The notes under the pieces were generated by a model, which worked only from the letters and a program-made list of their open reading frames with translations, did no database searches and was not told the DNA's origin. Made by a program: the position numbers and the translations under genes. From assembly GCA_021199255.1 (NCBI GenBank), contig JAJQIK010000045.1:1-64000 (forward strand): a stretch of DNA of 64,000 bases, in the 5' to 3' direction. This stretch comes from Clostridiales bacterium (GTDB lineage: Bacteria > Bacillota > Clostridia > Lachnospirales > Lachnospiraceae). Below, one piece after another: positions 48,606-58,155 of the stretch (within the stretch, counting starts at the first letter, position 1; each line of letters begins with the position of its first letter).

Positions 48606-49320
48606 GAATCTCCTCCATAATCCGTGGAACTTCTATTTTAATAAAAGTTCCGTTTTCCGTATTTATTTCAATTTTACCATTTAAAAAGAATACTCTTTCT
48701 CTGATAACAGATAATCCAAAATGCTTATCCTTTTTTAAAGCTTTATCAATATCGAATCCAATTCCATTATCTTGAATCAATATTTCATATATATTTTCCT
48801 TACTTGTAAGGTTAACTTTTATTTCATCACCCTGGGAATGTTTTATGGAATTTTGCACACATTCCTGTATGATACGGTAAATAGCAATAAGTACGATTTC
48901 TACTTCAGGAGGATAAGAACTAAAATTGATATCCTCTATTTCCGCCGTGATTTTAAATTTTTGTTCCTGATTTAACATCAACAACATTTTTTCTATCGTT
49001 TCCTTTAATCCAAGATCATCAAAGGACATAGGTCTTAAATCAAAGATACTGTTTCTAATATTCTCAATTACTTTACGAAGATTCTTTTCAATCGTAGCCA
49101 ACTCTAATTTAGCCCTAATAGGATCTTTATCAATATAGAGAGAACATAACTCCGTCTTATGAATTAAATGAGTAAGGTCTTGTAAGGAGCTGTCATGTAA
49201 ATCTCTGGCAATCCTCTGTCTTTCTCTCTCCTGTACTTCCAAAACAGAGAGTTGTTTCACGTGCAACAAAAAGGAATCATCAGACATTTCTTTTAAAATC
49301 CTGCAATTTTTCTGATTCAT
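48577..49320 (-). CDS. Soluble DegS-like sensor histidine kinase
   Basis: This 247-residue kinase has no membrane segment. Its DHp-like dimerisation region RERQRIARDLHDSSLQDLTHL holds the phospho-accepting His (HisKA_3 type). The ATPase domain includes ECVQNSIKHSQ (N box), DNGIGFD (G1) and FGLSVIRERV (G2). It is shorter than DegS at the N-terminus and probably senses a cytosolic signal. The start at 49320 has TGGGG upstream. A one-mismatch parS sequence is embedded in its 5' coding region. Confidence 0.88.
   Translation of the reverse strand: MNQKNCRILKEMSDDSFLLHVKQLSVLEVQERERQRIARDLHDSSLQDLTHLIHKTELCSLYIDKDPIRAKLELATIEKNLRKVIENIRNSIFDLRPMSFDDLGLKETIEKMLLMLNQEQKFKITAEIEDINFSSYPPEVEIVLIAIYRIIQECVQNSIKHSQGDEIKVNLTSKENIYEILIQDNGIGFDIDKALKKDKHFGLSVIRERVFFLNGKIEINTENGTFIKIEVPRIMEEIHENTGNDSR
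49253..49268. other. parS-like site inside the histidine kinase gene
   Basis: TGTTTCACGTGCAACA matches parS at 15 of 16 positions. It encodes part of LLHVKQL. A single mismatch is tolerated in natural parS sites, so ParB may load here. It lies 1.3 kb from the perfect pair. Confidence 0.6.
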
Positions 49321-49472
49321 ACTACCCCATTTCTGAGCTAAAAACACCGATACGACCTATCATAACAGTTTACTACGAAGAAATAAATGCAAAGAAATTT
49401 TCTGCTTGCGCTCATTATATCATCATATACTGATTTTTTATAGGGGAATTTTGATAGAGCAAAAGGTTTTAT

Positions 49473-49501
49473 TTGTAATCGACTAAAATATCCCGTATAA
49501 T
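49473..49501 (+). promoter_or_regulatory. Promoter of the alpha/beta hydrolase gene
   Basis: TTGTAA, 17 bases, TATAAT (4/6 and perfect), 49 bases ahead of the ATG. Confidence 0.65.
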
Positions 49502-49550
49502 AAAAGTCATAAGGATACTTAAAACATTTACAGGAAAGGTATGTCTCTAT

Positions 49551-50495
49551 ATGAATAAAAAGATTACAACAACTGCCTTATTGGCAGGTTCTTCCATCGC
49601 CGCTATTCATATGATAAATCGTATCCATTCTTCTCTGTGCACTGTTAAAAATCTATTGAGCAATTCAGAGAATTATTTTTATGAATGGCGCTTCGGCAAT
49701 ATCAGATATCAGAAAAAGGGAAGCGGCAGCCCTCTCTTACTTGTACATGATTTGACAGTTGGCAGCTCCAACTATGAATACCACAGGATCATTAATAATC
49801 TGACTGCCAGGCACGAAGTATATTCCCTTGATCTGCTGGGCTATGGTTTATCCGATAAGCCATCTATAACATACACCAATAATCTATACGAACAGTTAAT
49901 CTGCGATTTTGTTAAAAATATTATTAAAAGGAAAACCTCTGTCATCGTAACAGGAGAGTCCGTACCCTTTATTATTATGGCATGCCATAATAATCCTGAA
50001 ATTTATAATAAAATTATATGTATCAATCCGCAAAATCTTTATTTGCAAAATCAGATTCCATCTAAACAGACGAGCTTATTAAAATTTTTATTTGAAACGC
50101 CTATTCTCGGAACCTTTATTTATCATATACTGGCAAATAAGCATACCATAGAAAAAGCCTTCAAGGAGGAATGGTTCTGCCGTCCGGAGGAAGTAAAGGA
50201 AAAATATATCTACAATTATCTGGAAGCCGCCCATCTTGGCAGATACAATGCAAAATACGCGTTTGCAAGCTATGTCGGTAAATACATGAACATGAATATT
50301 ATTCATGAGTTAAAGGAAATCAATAACAGTATTTTAATCATAGGCGGAGAAAAAGAACAGGATATAGAGATTATCATTGAAAATTATAAATATTATAATC
50401 CCGCGATTGAGGAGGTATTGATACCTAATACCAAACACCTTCCCCAATTAGAGTCACCGGACGATATCTTAGAACAGGTTCATATGTTTCTTTAA
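49551..50495 (+). CDS. Alpha/beta hydrolase with N-terminal anchor
   Basis: This 314-residue protein has a short hydrophobic N-terminus (TTTALLAGSSIAAIHMI), possibly a membrane anchor. The hydrolase core has oxyanion LLLVHDLTVGSSN, the nucleophile elbow VTGESVPF (G-x-S), LLGYGLSDKP, and a C-terminal TKHLPQLESP holding the catalytic His. It is similar to haloalkane dehalogenase/esterase-like enzymes; the substrate is unknown. It is one of the few plus-strand genes left of oriC and ends two bases before the convergent rsmG stop. Confidence 0.8.
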   Translation: MNKKITTTALLAGSSIAAIHMINRIHSSLCTVKNLLSNSENYFYEWRFGNIRYQKKGSGSPLLLVHDLTVGSSNYEYHRIINNLTARHEVYSLDLLGYGLSDKPSITYTNNLYEQLICDFVKNIIKRKTSVIVTGESVPFIIMACHNNPEIYNKIICINPQNLYLQNQIPSKQTSLLKFLFETPILGTFIYHILANKHTIEKAFKEEWFCRPEEVKEKYIYNYLEAAHLGRYNAKYAFASYVGKYMNMNIIHELKEINNSILIIGGEKEQDIEIIIENYKYYNPAIEEVLIPNTKHLPQLESPDDILEQVHMFL

Positions 50496-50497
50496 AA

Positions 50498-51241
50498 TTA
50501 TTTTAATGGGTCCTTTGCGGCAAGTCCTGCTTTGCGCGGGTACTGATTAGGAGTTTCCCTGCATTTCCGAATCACCAGCAGATTTCTGTAAATGTCGGAA
50601 TGAGGAATCATAAATTCAATAGAATCTTCTATCCTTCCGCCCAAAATAGAAACTGCGTGTTCCGCTGCCAATCTTTCTTCCGTAATTTTTTCTGATTTAT
50701 AAGAAATAAAAAGTCCTCCTGTTTTCACATAGGGAAGACAATATTCAGATAACGTAGAAAGATTGGCAACCGCCCTGGATACACATAAATCATACTTTTC
50801 TCTTAATCTTCCTTTTTTGGCGAAATCCTCCGCTCTGCCATGGATAGCCTCAATCTCCTCCAATGCAAGTTCTTCTATGACCCCCTGTAAAAAATGAACT
50901 CTTTTATTCAGGGAATCCAAAAGCGTCACCTTTAAATTTGGAAAAGCAATTTTCAGCGGAATACCGGGAAAACCCGCGCCCGTTCCAATATCGATCAGCA
51001 TCACGGGCTTTGTAACGTCATAGGCTTTTATCAGCGAAAGACTGTCGATAAAATGCTTCTTCAGCACTTCCTCAAAATCTGTAATCGCCGTCAGGTTCAT
51101 GACCTGATTCCACTGAACCAGCAACTCATAATAAATCATAAATTGTTTCATCTGCTTCTCACTGAGAGTAATTTGCAGTTCTTCCAGATCTTTGATAAAG
51201 GAATCCAGCAAATATTTTCCTAAATCGATATTTCTCATCAT
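50498..51241 (-). CDS. rsmG: 16S rRNA (guanine(527)-N(7))-methyltransferase
   Basis: This 247-residue SAM-dependent methyltransferase (GidB) modifies G527 in the 530 loop of 16S rRNA. Motifs: [21 protein letters not shown], the SAM loop [30 protein letters not shown] and [12 protein letters not shown]. The ATG at 51241 overlaps the mnmG stop by four bases and has AAGGA five bases upstream. The mnmE-mnmG-rsmG order is typical of origin regions. Confidence 0.96.
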   Translation of the reverse strand: MMRNIDLGKYLLDSFIKDLEELQITLSEKQMKQFMIYYELLVQWNQVMNLTAITDFEEVLKKHFIDSLSLIKAYDVTKPVMLIDIGTGAGFPGIPLKIAFPNLKVTLLDSLNKRVHFLQGVIEELALEEIEAIHGRAEDFAKKGRLREKYDLCVSRAVANLSTLSEYCLPYVKTGGLFISYKSEKITEERLAAEHAVSILGGRIEDSIEFMIPHSDIYRNLLVIRKCRETPNQYPRKAGLAAKDPLK

Positions 51242-53190
51242 TGATTTCCTTCCTGTTTCCAATGTTCCAAATAAACTAAAAGTACCGAAATATCAGCCGG
51301 GGATACGCCGGAAATCCGGGACGCCTGTCCCACCGATACAGGCTTGTAAGCAATAAGCTTCTGCCTTGCCTCCAAACGCAGGGAACTGACGTCATTATAA
51401 TCCAACTCAGGCGGTATACGTTTTCTCTCCATCTTTTTATACTGTTCTACCTGACGAAGCTGTCTTTCAATATAACCTTCATATTTAATCTCAATTTCTA
51501 CCTGTTCAACTACATCATTAGGAAAAGGTTTCCGCTTTGGATCGATTTCAGACAGTATTTCATAGGACAATTCCGGACGACACATTAATTCCGCCAAATT
51601 TGTGCCTGTTTTAAGAGCCGCGCTTCCATGAGCAGTCAAAAATTCCTGATTTTCTCTGGCCGCCCCGATCACCGTATTCTTTAAACGCTCAATTTCCTGA
51701 TCAATCGCTTTCTTTTTACGAATAGTGGCCTCATACAACTGGTCGGAAACAAGCCCAACCTCATGACCGATTCGGCGAAGCCTCAAATCCGCATTATCCT
51801 GACGGAGTAAAAGTCTGTATTCAGCTCTGGAAGTCATCATTCGATAGGGTTCAAAATTTTCCTTAGTTACCAGATCATCGATTAAAACACCGATATAAGC
51901 CTGAGAACGATCTAATATAACAGGCTCCTTTCCTAAAATAGAAAGCGCCGCATTAATACCGGCAATTAATCCCTGAGCCGCCGCTTCTTCATAACCGCTG
52001 CTGCCGTTAAACTGTCCGCCGCTGAAAAGCCCTTTGATATTTTTAAACTCCAAAGAAGGATATAATTGTCTCGGATTAATACAGTCATATTCAATGGCGT
52101 AAGCGTTTCTCACAATCTTACAGTTTTCCAGTCCCGGCACCGTTCGATACATGGCGAGCTGAACGTCTTCCGGGAGAGAAGAGGACATACCTCCTACATA
52201 CATTTCATTGGTATGTAATCCCTCCGGTTCAATAAAAACCTGATGTCTCTTCTTATCTGCAAACTTTACCACCTTATCTTCAATCGAGGGACAATATCTT
52301 GGTCCCGTTCCCTCTATAATTCCCGCGTAAATAGGGGAACGGTCAAGATTAGCCCGAATAATCTCATGAGTTTTCTCATTCGTATAGGTAAGCCAGCAGG
52401 AAGCCTGGTCGATCTGTACGTCCTCCGGATTTGTAGAAAAGGAGAAAGGAACTATCCTCTCATCGCCAAACTGTTCTTCCATCTTAGTAAAATCAATGGA
52501 GCGTTTATCCATTCTCGCCGGGGTTCCCGTCTTAAATCTTCTCATTTCAACTCCCAGGCTAAGAAGGGAATCCGTTAAATGATTGGCAGGCTGCAATCCG
52601 TTAGGTCCGGTATAGGTAATGGCCTCTCCGCAAAGACATCTTGCCTTCAGATAAGTTCCCGTACAGAGAATTACCGCTTTACATTCATAAATTGTCCCGG
52701 TAAAGGTTTTGACGCCTGTTATTTTTCTGGCGGCAAGACCAGAATCAGAACGATCCTCCTTTCGGCTCCCTTCTGAAACAGAAATCCCATAATCCTCAGT
52801 CAGAAGCTCACAAACCTCCGCCTGCTTTATCGTCAAATGCTCTTGATTTTCCAAAACCTTACGCATGGCTCTGGAATACTCCGCTTTATCCGCCTGAGCA
52901 CGCAGGGAATGAACAGCCGGCCCTTTAGACCGGTTCAACATCTTGGACTGTATAAAGGTTTTATCAATATTTTTCCCCATTTCACCGCCAAGAGCGTCTA
53001 TTTCACGCACCAAATGTCCCTTGGAAGTCCCGCCCACATTGGGATTACAGGGCATCATCGCTATACTGTCTATACTGACCGTAAAAATTACGGTCTCTAA
53101 TCCAAGCCGCGCGCACGCCAGCGCGGCTTCACACCCCGCATGACCCGCGCCTACCACACATACGTCTACCTTTTCTCTTACTTCCGACAT
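51238..53190 (-). CDS. mnmG: tRNA uridine-5-carboxymethylaminomethyl modification enzyme MnmG
   Basis: This 650-residue FAD enzyme (GidA) works with MnmE to put the cmnm group on U34 of certain tRNAs. Signatures: FAD loop [70 protein letters not shown] and the C-terminal helical MnmE-binding domain. The second of two adjacent ATGs (53190) has better spacing to GAGG. It lies 54 bases behind mnmE. Confidence 0.97.
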   Translation of the reverse strand: MSEVREKVDVCVVGAGHAGCEAALACARLGLETVIFTVSIDSIAMMPCNPNVGGTSKGHLVREIDALGGEMGKNIDKTFIQSKMLNRSKGPAVHSLRAQADKAEYSRAMRKVLENQEHLTIKQAEVCELLTEDYGISVSEGSRKEDRSDSGLAARKITGVKTFTGTIYECKAVILCTGTYLKARCLCGEAITYTGPNGLQPANHLTDSLLSLGVEMRRFKTGTPARMDKRSIDFTKMEEQFGDERIVPFSFSTNPEDVQIDQASCWLTYTNEKTHEIIRANLDRSPIYAGIIEGTGPRYCPSIEDKVVKFADKKRHQVFIEPEGLHTNEMYVGGMSSSLPEDVQLAMYRTVPGLENCKIVRNAYAIEYDCINPRQLYPSLEFKNIKGLFSGGQFNGSSGYEEAAAQGLIAGINAALSILGKEPVILDRSQAYIGVLIDDLVTKENFEPYRMMTSRAEYRLLLRQDNADLRLRRIGHEVGLVSDQLYEATIRKKKAIDQEIERLKNTVIGAARENQEFLTAHGSAALKTGTNLAELMCRPELSYEILSEIDPKRKPFPNDVVEQVEIEIKYEGYIERQLRQVEQYKKMERKRIPPELDYNDVSSLRLEARQKLIAYKPVSVGQASRISGVSPADISVLLVYLEHWKQEGNQ

Positions 53191-53243
53191 CATAACCTCA
53201 TTTCCGAGCGGCTATCGTAAATCTGTCCACCCTCACCACTTTA

Positions 53244-54653
53244 TTATTTACCCATACAAAATTTAGAGAAAATCTCATTAATCAAATCTTCTCCCACTTC
53301 TTCTCCTATAATAGTACCAAGAGACGCATAAGCGCTCATCAAATCTATGGAATAAAAATCCTCCGGCATATTCCTTTCCAGACTTATCCTGACCTGAAGC
53401 ATACTGTTTACAGCGTCGCGGATTGCTTCCTTATGCCGTATACTTGTAATATAAACTTCATCATTATAGGATATTTTTCCATGAAAAAACATATCCTTAA
53501 TCAATTCCGTTAAAACGCTTATTCCACTTTCCTCTTTTGTGGAAGTCTTTATCACCTTTCCATTTTTTATAAAAGGCTGTCCTGAAACAGTATGAATCAT
53601 CTGATATAACTTTTCTTCACTTACAACCTCGTTCAGATCTGATTTATTAAGAAGGATAATTACATTTTTATCCTGAATCATCTTGATAATCTGCCTGTCG
53701 CTCTCATCTAAATTTACGGAAGAATCTACCACATATAGAATTAAATCTGCGTCTTTTGTAATACTCTTTGCCTTCTCCACGCCGATTTTTTCTACCAAAT
53801 CCTCCGTATCCCTGATACCGGCAGTATCAATCATATTTAGAGTAATTCCGTCAAGGGATATGGTTTCCTCCAGAGTATCTCTTGTAGTTCCGGCAACCTC
53901 CGTCACAATAGCCCTCTCTTCACCCATCAATCTATTTAATAAGGAAGATTTTCCCGCGTTGGGCTTGCCCACAATTACCGTATGAATACCTTCCTTTAAC
54001 ATTCTTCCGTTATCAGCGGAGTCTAATAACTGATTCAATTCTTGGATGATAGAATCTGTCTTAGCGGATAATCTGCTATGATAACCGTCCAGACTAATAT
54101 GCTCCGGGTCGTCCAAGGCGGATTCAATAAAGGCGATTTCATATAAAATTTCTTCTCTTAAGCCTTTTATTTTATCGGATACGGAGCCTTTTAACTGCTG
54201 CACGGAGGATTGCAGGGCAAATTCATTCTTTGCGTGAATAATATCCATCACAGCTTCCGCCTTTGCCAAATCAATTCTCCCATTTAGAAAAGCGCGTTTG
54301 GTAAATTCCCCCGGCTCGGCAATCCTTGCCCCTGAAGCTGCCACGGCGGAAAGTATCTCCCGCATCATAAGAACTCCCCCATGACAGTTAATCTCCACAG
54401 TATCCTCTCTGGTATAACTCTTTGGTTTTTTCATCACGGAAACCATAACTTCATCAAGAACAGATTCATCATCTTTCACAATCAATCCATAATGAATCGT
54501 ATGAGACTTATATTCTGATAAAACCCTTTGACGCTTCACGTTTCTATATATTTTATCCACAATATCGATTGCGTCGTCTCCGCTGACTCTGATAATCCCT
54601 ATACCGGAATCAGACATCGCGGTTGCAATCGCGGCGATCGTATCTGTTTTCAT
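53244..54653 (-). CDS. mnmE: tRNA modification GTPase MnmE
   Basis: This 469-residue GTPase is the partner of MnmG. It has an N-terminal folate-binding domain (MKTDTIAAIATAMSDSGIGIIRVSG), helical arms, and the inserted G domain: G1 GKPNAGKSSLLN, G3 DTAGIRDTED, G4 NKSD. It ends in FCMGK, the conserved C-terminal CxGK catalytic motif. The start at 54653 follows AGAAGG. Jag lies upstream behind a hairpin. Confidence 0.97.
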   Translation of the reverse strand: MKTDTIAAIATAMSDSGIGIIRVSGDDAIDIVDKIYRNVKRQRVLSEYKSHTIHYGLIVKDDESVLDEVMVSVMKKPKSYTREDTVEINCHGGVLMMREILSAVAASGARIAEPGEFTKRAFLNGRIDLAKAEAVMDIIHAKNEFALQSSVQQLKGSVSDKIKGLREEILYEIAFIESALDDPEHISLDGYHSRLSAKTDSIIQELNQLLDSADNGRMLKEGIHTVIVGKPNAGKSSLLNRLMGEERAIVTEVAGTTRDTLEETISLDGITLNMIDTAGIRDTEDLVEKIGVEKAKSITKDADLILYVVDSSVNLDESDRQIIKMIQDKNVIILLNKSDLNEVVSEEKLYQMIHTVSGQPFIKNGKVIKTSTKEESGISVLTELIKDMFFHGKISYNDEVYITSIRHKEAIRDAVNSMLQVRISLERNMPEDFYSIDLMSAYASLGTIIGEEVGEDLINEIFSKFCMGK

Positions 54654-54772
54654 ATAAAATAACCTTCTCACATATTTAAAAAATAATTTCTATAGGCAGG
54701 TACAAAACCTATCTTTTATATTACAATCATTTTCTATAACAATCCAGTCATATCTTCAAATTTTATAAACAG

Positions 54773-54813
54773 GAAACGACAGGAATCTTTCTCATACAGA
54801 TTCCTGCCGTTTC
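54773..54813 (-). terminator. Hairpin between jag and mnmE
   Basis: On the minus strand GAAACGGCAGGAATCT pairs with AGATTCCTGTCGTTTC (about 15 of 16 pairs, loop of about nine bases). A moderately T-rich CCTGTTTATAAAATTT follows, so termination may be partial. Confidence 0.65.
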
Positions 54814-54845
54814 ATTTTAATCAAATATATTCTCTCTCAATACAA

Positions 54846-55520
54846 TCAATCTGAAATTTTATCAAAATTCCTGTCCGTTCTTCTCTCTCCCTTATCGTAC
54901 TTCTTTAACGCAACCACCACATGTCTGAAGGGTTCGTCTCCCTCGCTGTAGGTCGTAACATATTTATCATTTTGAAGAGCGGAATGAATGATTCTTCTTT
55001 CATACGGATTCATAGGCTCTAAAGAAACTGATCTCTTTGTTCTTTTTACCTTATAAGAAATATTTTTAGCCAGATTCTCCAAAGTTTCTCTTCTTCTCTG
55101 GCGATAATTTTCCGTATCAACCTTGACTCTGATATAATTTTCCACATTCTTATTTACTACTAAAGATACCAGATACTGCAAGGAATCCAAGGTCTGTCCT
55201 CTTTTTCCAATTAATACGCCCATCTCGTCGCCGTTTAAATCGATATCCATGGAATAATTGTCTTCATCATATTTTACATCAACTACCACGGTAAGATTCA
55301 TTGCCTCAAATACATCTTTTAAGAAATCCTTAGCGGTATCTTCTACGGAAGACTTTACCCTCGCCTTAATAACGGCGGGTTTAGAACCGATTCCCAAAAA
55401 TCCTGAAGAACCCTCCTCTACTACTTCATATTCTAATTTATCGCTTGTCACGGTTAATCTCTGACATGCTTCCGTGATCGCATCGTTAACGGTTTTAGCT
55501 GATACTTCTATAAATTCCAT
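54846..55520 (-). CDS. jag: Jag/KhpB RNA-binding protein
   Basis: This 224-residue cytosolic protein has three parts: Jag N-terminal domain (1-50, MEFIEVSAKTVNDAI...SSGFLGIGSKPA), a KH domain with GVLIGKRGQTLDSLQYL, and a C-terminal R3H domain (MNPYERRIIHSALQ...GDEPFRHVVVAL). KhpB pairs with KhpA to bind many RNAs and affects cell division in Gram-positives. It lies 15 bases behind yidC. Confidence 0.95.
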   Translation of the reverse strand: MEFIEVSAKTVNDAITEACQRLTVTSDKLEYEVVEEGSSGFLGIGSKPAVIKARVKSSVEDTAKDFLKDVFEAMNLTVVVDVKYDEDNYSMDIDLNGDEMGVLIGKRGQTLDSLQYLVSLVVNKNVENYIRVKVDTENYRQRRRETLENLAKNISYKVKRTKRSVSLEPMNPYERRIIHSALQNDKYVTTYSEGDEPFRHVVVALKKYDKGERRTDRNFDKISD

Positions 55521-55535
55521 TTTTTCTTCCTCCTA

Positions 55536-56861
55536 TTATTTCTTATTATTCTTTTCATTGTACTGTCTCACCATATTAGCCTTAGACATCATACTGCCCG
55601 GCTTTGCATTTTGATTATAATATTCCGTAGATTTCCTGATTTCTTCTTCTCTCTCTTCACGGGTCATGGAAGGCTTAGAAGAAGTATTGGAAGCAGAATT
55701 TACTTTCTTGGTATTCATATTGGCATAAGAAGACATCTGCGCCGCTTTAACGCCTGCCTTTTCCATTTTTTTCTTAGCCTTGGCTTCGTTCTTCTTAATA
55801 ACCTCATCTAAATCCATCTTATCGATATGTCTGTTAATCAACACCTGCTGTATACTTCTGACGATTGCGCCTGCCACCCAGTAAAGACCCATACCTGCCG
55901 GCAATGTAAAACAGAAAATTGCCGACATAATTGGCATCATCATATTCATGGTTTTCATGGACTGCATCATGGCCGCCTGACTATCGTTTGCGTTAGCGTT
56001 ATTCTGCTGGGTTTCCTGCTGCGGCATTAATTTAACATTAATCCACTGCGTAACGGCAGATAAAACAGGAATAATAAGCGCCGCCAGCATCATTCCATAA
56101 GAACCGGAATGATAGGATTCACTCATGGTAAAAAAGGGTGAATTGGAAATATTTAAACCCAGAAAATTATTATATTGATCTAATAAGCTAAGGGTATGAT
56201 CCACATCGGCGGACAGGGAAGAAAACTGTTCCTTAAGGCTGAGCCATTCCGTAGTCGAAGCCTTATTTAACACATCAATATAAGTATTCTGGATATAAGT
56301 AGTAACGCCGCTTACAAAGTTCTCATTACTAAACTGCTTCGCGTAAGCGCTGGCGCTGGAAAAAGTCTGTAAAAACTCAGCGCTTCCCTCCTGCTCAATC
56401 AGCTTGTCTACCAAAGGAAAAAACGCTTCCTTAATCTTGCCTACATAGGCGGGCATATTATAAATAACCCGATATAAAGCAAACAAAATAGGCATCTGAA
56501 TCAATAACTGAATACAGCTTCCGGAAGGAGATACGCCGTACTTGGCATAAACAGCTTTCGTCTCCATATTCATAGCCATCATGGAATCATTGTCTTTTTT
56601 ATTCTTGTACTTATTCTGAATCGCCTGAATCTCCGGATTCATTTTAGCAGATAACTTAGAAAATTTCTGCTGTCTGATTGTAAGAGGCATCAAAAGAAGA
56701 TATATTACAATTGTAAATAAAATAATGGCAAGCCCGGTATTAGGAATACCGATCTTATCCAATACATAGAAGATGCCCTCCATAATATAACCCAGAAGCT
56801 TTGCAATAGGCCCAAGAATTTTGCCGGACTCCTGAGTCAATAAAATATATGACACTATCAT
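55536..56861 (-). CDS. yidC: Membrane protein insertase YidC (Oxa1 family)
   Basis: This 441-residue insertase places proteins into the cytoplasmic membrane alone or with SecYEG. Core: LAIILFTIVIYLLLMPLTIRQ with the conserved Arg, a cytosolic coiled loop (KMNPEIQAIQNKYKNKKD), SPSGSCIQLLIQMPILFALYRVIYN, and late helices (FCFTLPAGMGLYWVAGAI). An extracytoplasmic loop of about 100 residues and a basic C-terminal tail of about 70 residues are longer than in Bacillus SpoIIIJ. GGAGG is only three bases before the ATG; a GTG two codons on has better spacing. Confidence 0.96.
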   Translation of the reverse strand: MIVSYILLTQESGKILGPIAKLLGYIMEGIFYVLDKIGIPNTGLAIILFTIVIYLLLMPLTIRQQKFSKLSAKMNPEIQAIQNKYKNKKDNDSMMAMNMETKAVYAKYGVSPSGSCIQLLIQMPILFALYRVIYNMPAYVGKIKEAFFPLVDKLIEQEGSAEFLQTFSSASAYAKQFSNENFVSGVTTYIQNTYIDVLNKASTTEWLSLKEQFSSLSADVDHTLSLLDQYNNFLGLNISNSPFFTMSESYHSGSYGMMLAALIIPVLSAVTQWINVKLMPQQETQQNNANANDSQAAMMQSMKTMNMMMPIMSAIFCFTLPAGMGLYWVAGAIVRSIQQVLINRHIDKMDLDEVIKKNEAKAKKKMEKAGVKAAQMSSYANMNTKKVNSASNTSSKPSMTREEREEEIRKSTEYYNQNAKPGSMMSKANMVRQYNEKNNKK

Positions 56862-56895
56862 TTACCTCCTTAAAACTATGCTTCCCTGATCCCTG

Positions 56896-57105
56896 TCAGG
56901 GAACCGGATCATAACCGCCTTTTGAAAAAGGATTACATCTGCATATTCTCCAGGCGGCGAGCATACCGCCCTTTAAGGCTCCGTATTTCTCTACCGCTTC
57001 CAGCCCATATTCTGAACAGCTTGGGTAATAAGGGCACTTTGTACTTTTCATAGGAGAAATATACTTTTTGTAGAATTTAATAAGACAAATCAGTAACTTT
57101 TTCAT
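56896..57105 (-). CDS. yidD: Membrane protein insertion efficiency factor YidD
   Basis: This 69-residue amphipathic protein has the full family signature: [33 protein letters not shown] (three Cys) and [18 protein letters not shown]. It supports YidC-dependent insertion at the membrane. It starts eight bases past the rnpA stop and precedes yidC by 34 bases. Confidence 0.96.
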   Translation of the reverse strand: MKKLLICLIKFYKKYISPMKSTKCPYYPSCSEYGLEAVEKYGALKGGMLAAWRICRCNPFSKGGYDPVP

Positions 57106-57113
57106 ATCAATTT

Positions 57114-57473
57114 CTAATGTTCCTCACCATAACAATCAATTTGAGTAATATGATGAAGCTTTGAAAGATGTAACAACGCGCTTTCTATTTCCGCATATCT
57201 TACGAAAGCCGCGCTTTTTCTCGCAACGACTACTATATCTAAACCACTATTAAATATATTTTCATGTAGTCGGTAACTCTCTCTCACCAGTCTGGCAAAC
57301 CTGTGTCTTACCACGCTGTTGCCTACTTTTTTACTGGCGGATATTCCCAGTCTGTTTCTATTCGTGTTGTTTTCCAAGACATACATTACTAAATATTTGT
57401 TGGCATAGCTTTTGCCGTTTCTATAAACATTCTGGAAATCACAATTTTTTTTCAGGGATTCCGAAAATATCAT
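57114..57473 (-). CDS. rnpA: Ribonuclease P protein component
   Basis: This 119-residue basic protein of RNase P helps the catalytic RNA remove tRNA 5' leaders. Signature: [26 protein letters not shown] and [27 protein letters not shown] (RNR motif region with an extra Phe). The ATG at 57473 (MIFSESL) fits the family; its ribosome site AAAGG is 12 bases upstream. It follows rpmH and a hairpin that may attenuate read-through. Confidence 0.94.
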   Translation of the reverse strand: MIFSESLKKNCDFQNVYRNGKSYANKYLVMYVLENNTNRNRLGISASKKVGNSVVRHRFARLVRESYRLHENIFNSGLDIVVVARKSAAFVRYAEIESALLHLSKLHHITQIDCYGEEH

Positions 57474-57539
57474 TTTTAAACCGTACCTTTCCAACAGGTC
57501 TATTTACTGTAAAAAGTAAATTTCAATATTTACGGAGAA

Positions 57540-57564
57540 AAAAAGGCCACATAAATGCGGCCTA
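57540..57564 (-). terminator. Hairpin overlapping the rpmH stop (attenuator before rnpA)
   Basis: On the minus strand AGGCCGCAT-TT-ATGTGGCCT is followed by TTTTTTT. It overlaps the rpmH stop codon and would partly end transcription, giving more L34 than RnpA. Confidence 0.8.
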
Positions 57565-57696
57565 TGCTGATAATTTCTTTCTTCCTTTCGCACGTCTTGC
57601 GGCTAAAACCTTTCTTCCTCCCGGAGTACTCATTCTAGCTCTGAAGCCATGAACCTTAGATCTCTGCCTCTTTTTAGGCTGATAAGTCATTTTCAT
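57562..57696 (-). CDS. rpmH: 50S ribosomal protein L34
   Basis: This 44-residue protein reads [18 protein letters not shown], then [21 protein letters not shown] and a short LSA end: the universal L34 pattern. GGAGGTGC lies eight bases before the ATG (57696). It is the first gene of the rpmH-rnpA-yidD-yidC-jag-mnmE-mnmG-rsmG run and has its own strong promoter. Confidence 0.98.
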   Translation of the reverse strand: MKMTYQPKKRQRSKVHGFRARMSTPGGRKVLAARRAKGRKKLSA

Positions 57697-57777
57697 TCCG
57701 ATGCACCTCCTTCATACGAACCTTAACACTTATATAAGGTAAACATATTTTATTCATTTTGGGAAAACAACAGTTTG

Positions 57778-57806
57778 ATTATATATAATTAGGAAAGAAA
57801 CGTCAA
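57778..57806 (-). promoter_or_regulatory. rpmH: Promoter of the rpmH operon
   Basis: The minus strand shows TTGACG, 17 bases, TATAAT (5/6 and perfect), 82 bases upstream of the rpmH ATG. Confidence 0.85.
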
Positions 57807-57876
57807 GTAAATCCTCTCATTTTTTCCCGCAAAAAAGGCTAAAAAATCAAAAACTACTTATCCGCTTTACATAAAT

Positions 57877-58060
57877 ATATCCACAAAATGTGTATAACTT
57901 GTAGATAACTCCTTAATAAGATGTTTATAAAATCATTTTTTACCATAAATATCAATATTGTTAATGTTAATCATTCATTACGAAAGTTATGCACATTGAT
58001 AAAAAACAGAAAAAAAGATATGTAAACCTGTTGATAACTTATGTGAATCCATGTGGACAA
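57877..58060. other. oriC: oriC, dnaA-upstream DnaA-box cluster
   Basis: Within the AT-rich 459-base gap between rpmH and dnaA, boxes matching TTATNCACA occur on both strands. Perfect ones are TGTGTATAA (57889-57897) and TTATGCACA (57987-57995). One-mismatch boxes are ATATCCACA (57877), TGTAGATAA (57900), TGTTGATAA (58029) and TGTGGACAA (58052). Together with boxes behind dnaA this gives the bipartite origin layout known from Bacillus. The exact unwinding element was not determined. Confidence 0.88.
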
Positions 58061-58068
58061 CTTATGAA

Positions 58069-58097
58069 TTGAATTTTTAGAATATTTATATTATTAT
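58069..58097 (+). promoter_or_regulatory. Candidate dnaA promoter
   Basis: TTGAAT, 17 bases, TATTAT (4/6 and 5/6), 59 bases before the dnaA ATG and directly behind the DnaA-box cluster, which would allow autorepression. Confidence 0.5.
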
Positions 58098-58155
58098 ATA
58101 TGGTAGGATATTTTCGACGGATACGTTATATTAAGAAAATGAGGTTCTGGAGTAA

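Noticed and set aside
49323-49338. CCCCATTTCTGAGC resembling the end of the multi-hairpin repeat
   Set aside because: Only about 14 bases match and none of the hairpins follow, so chance or a tiny remnant cannot be told apart.
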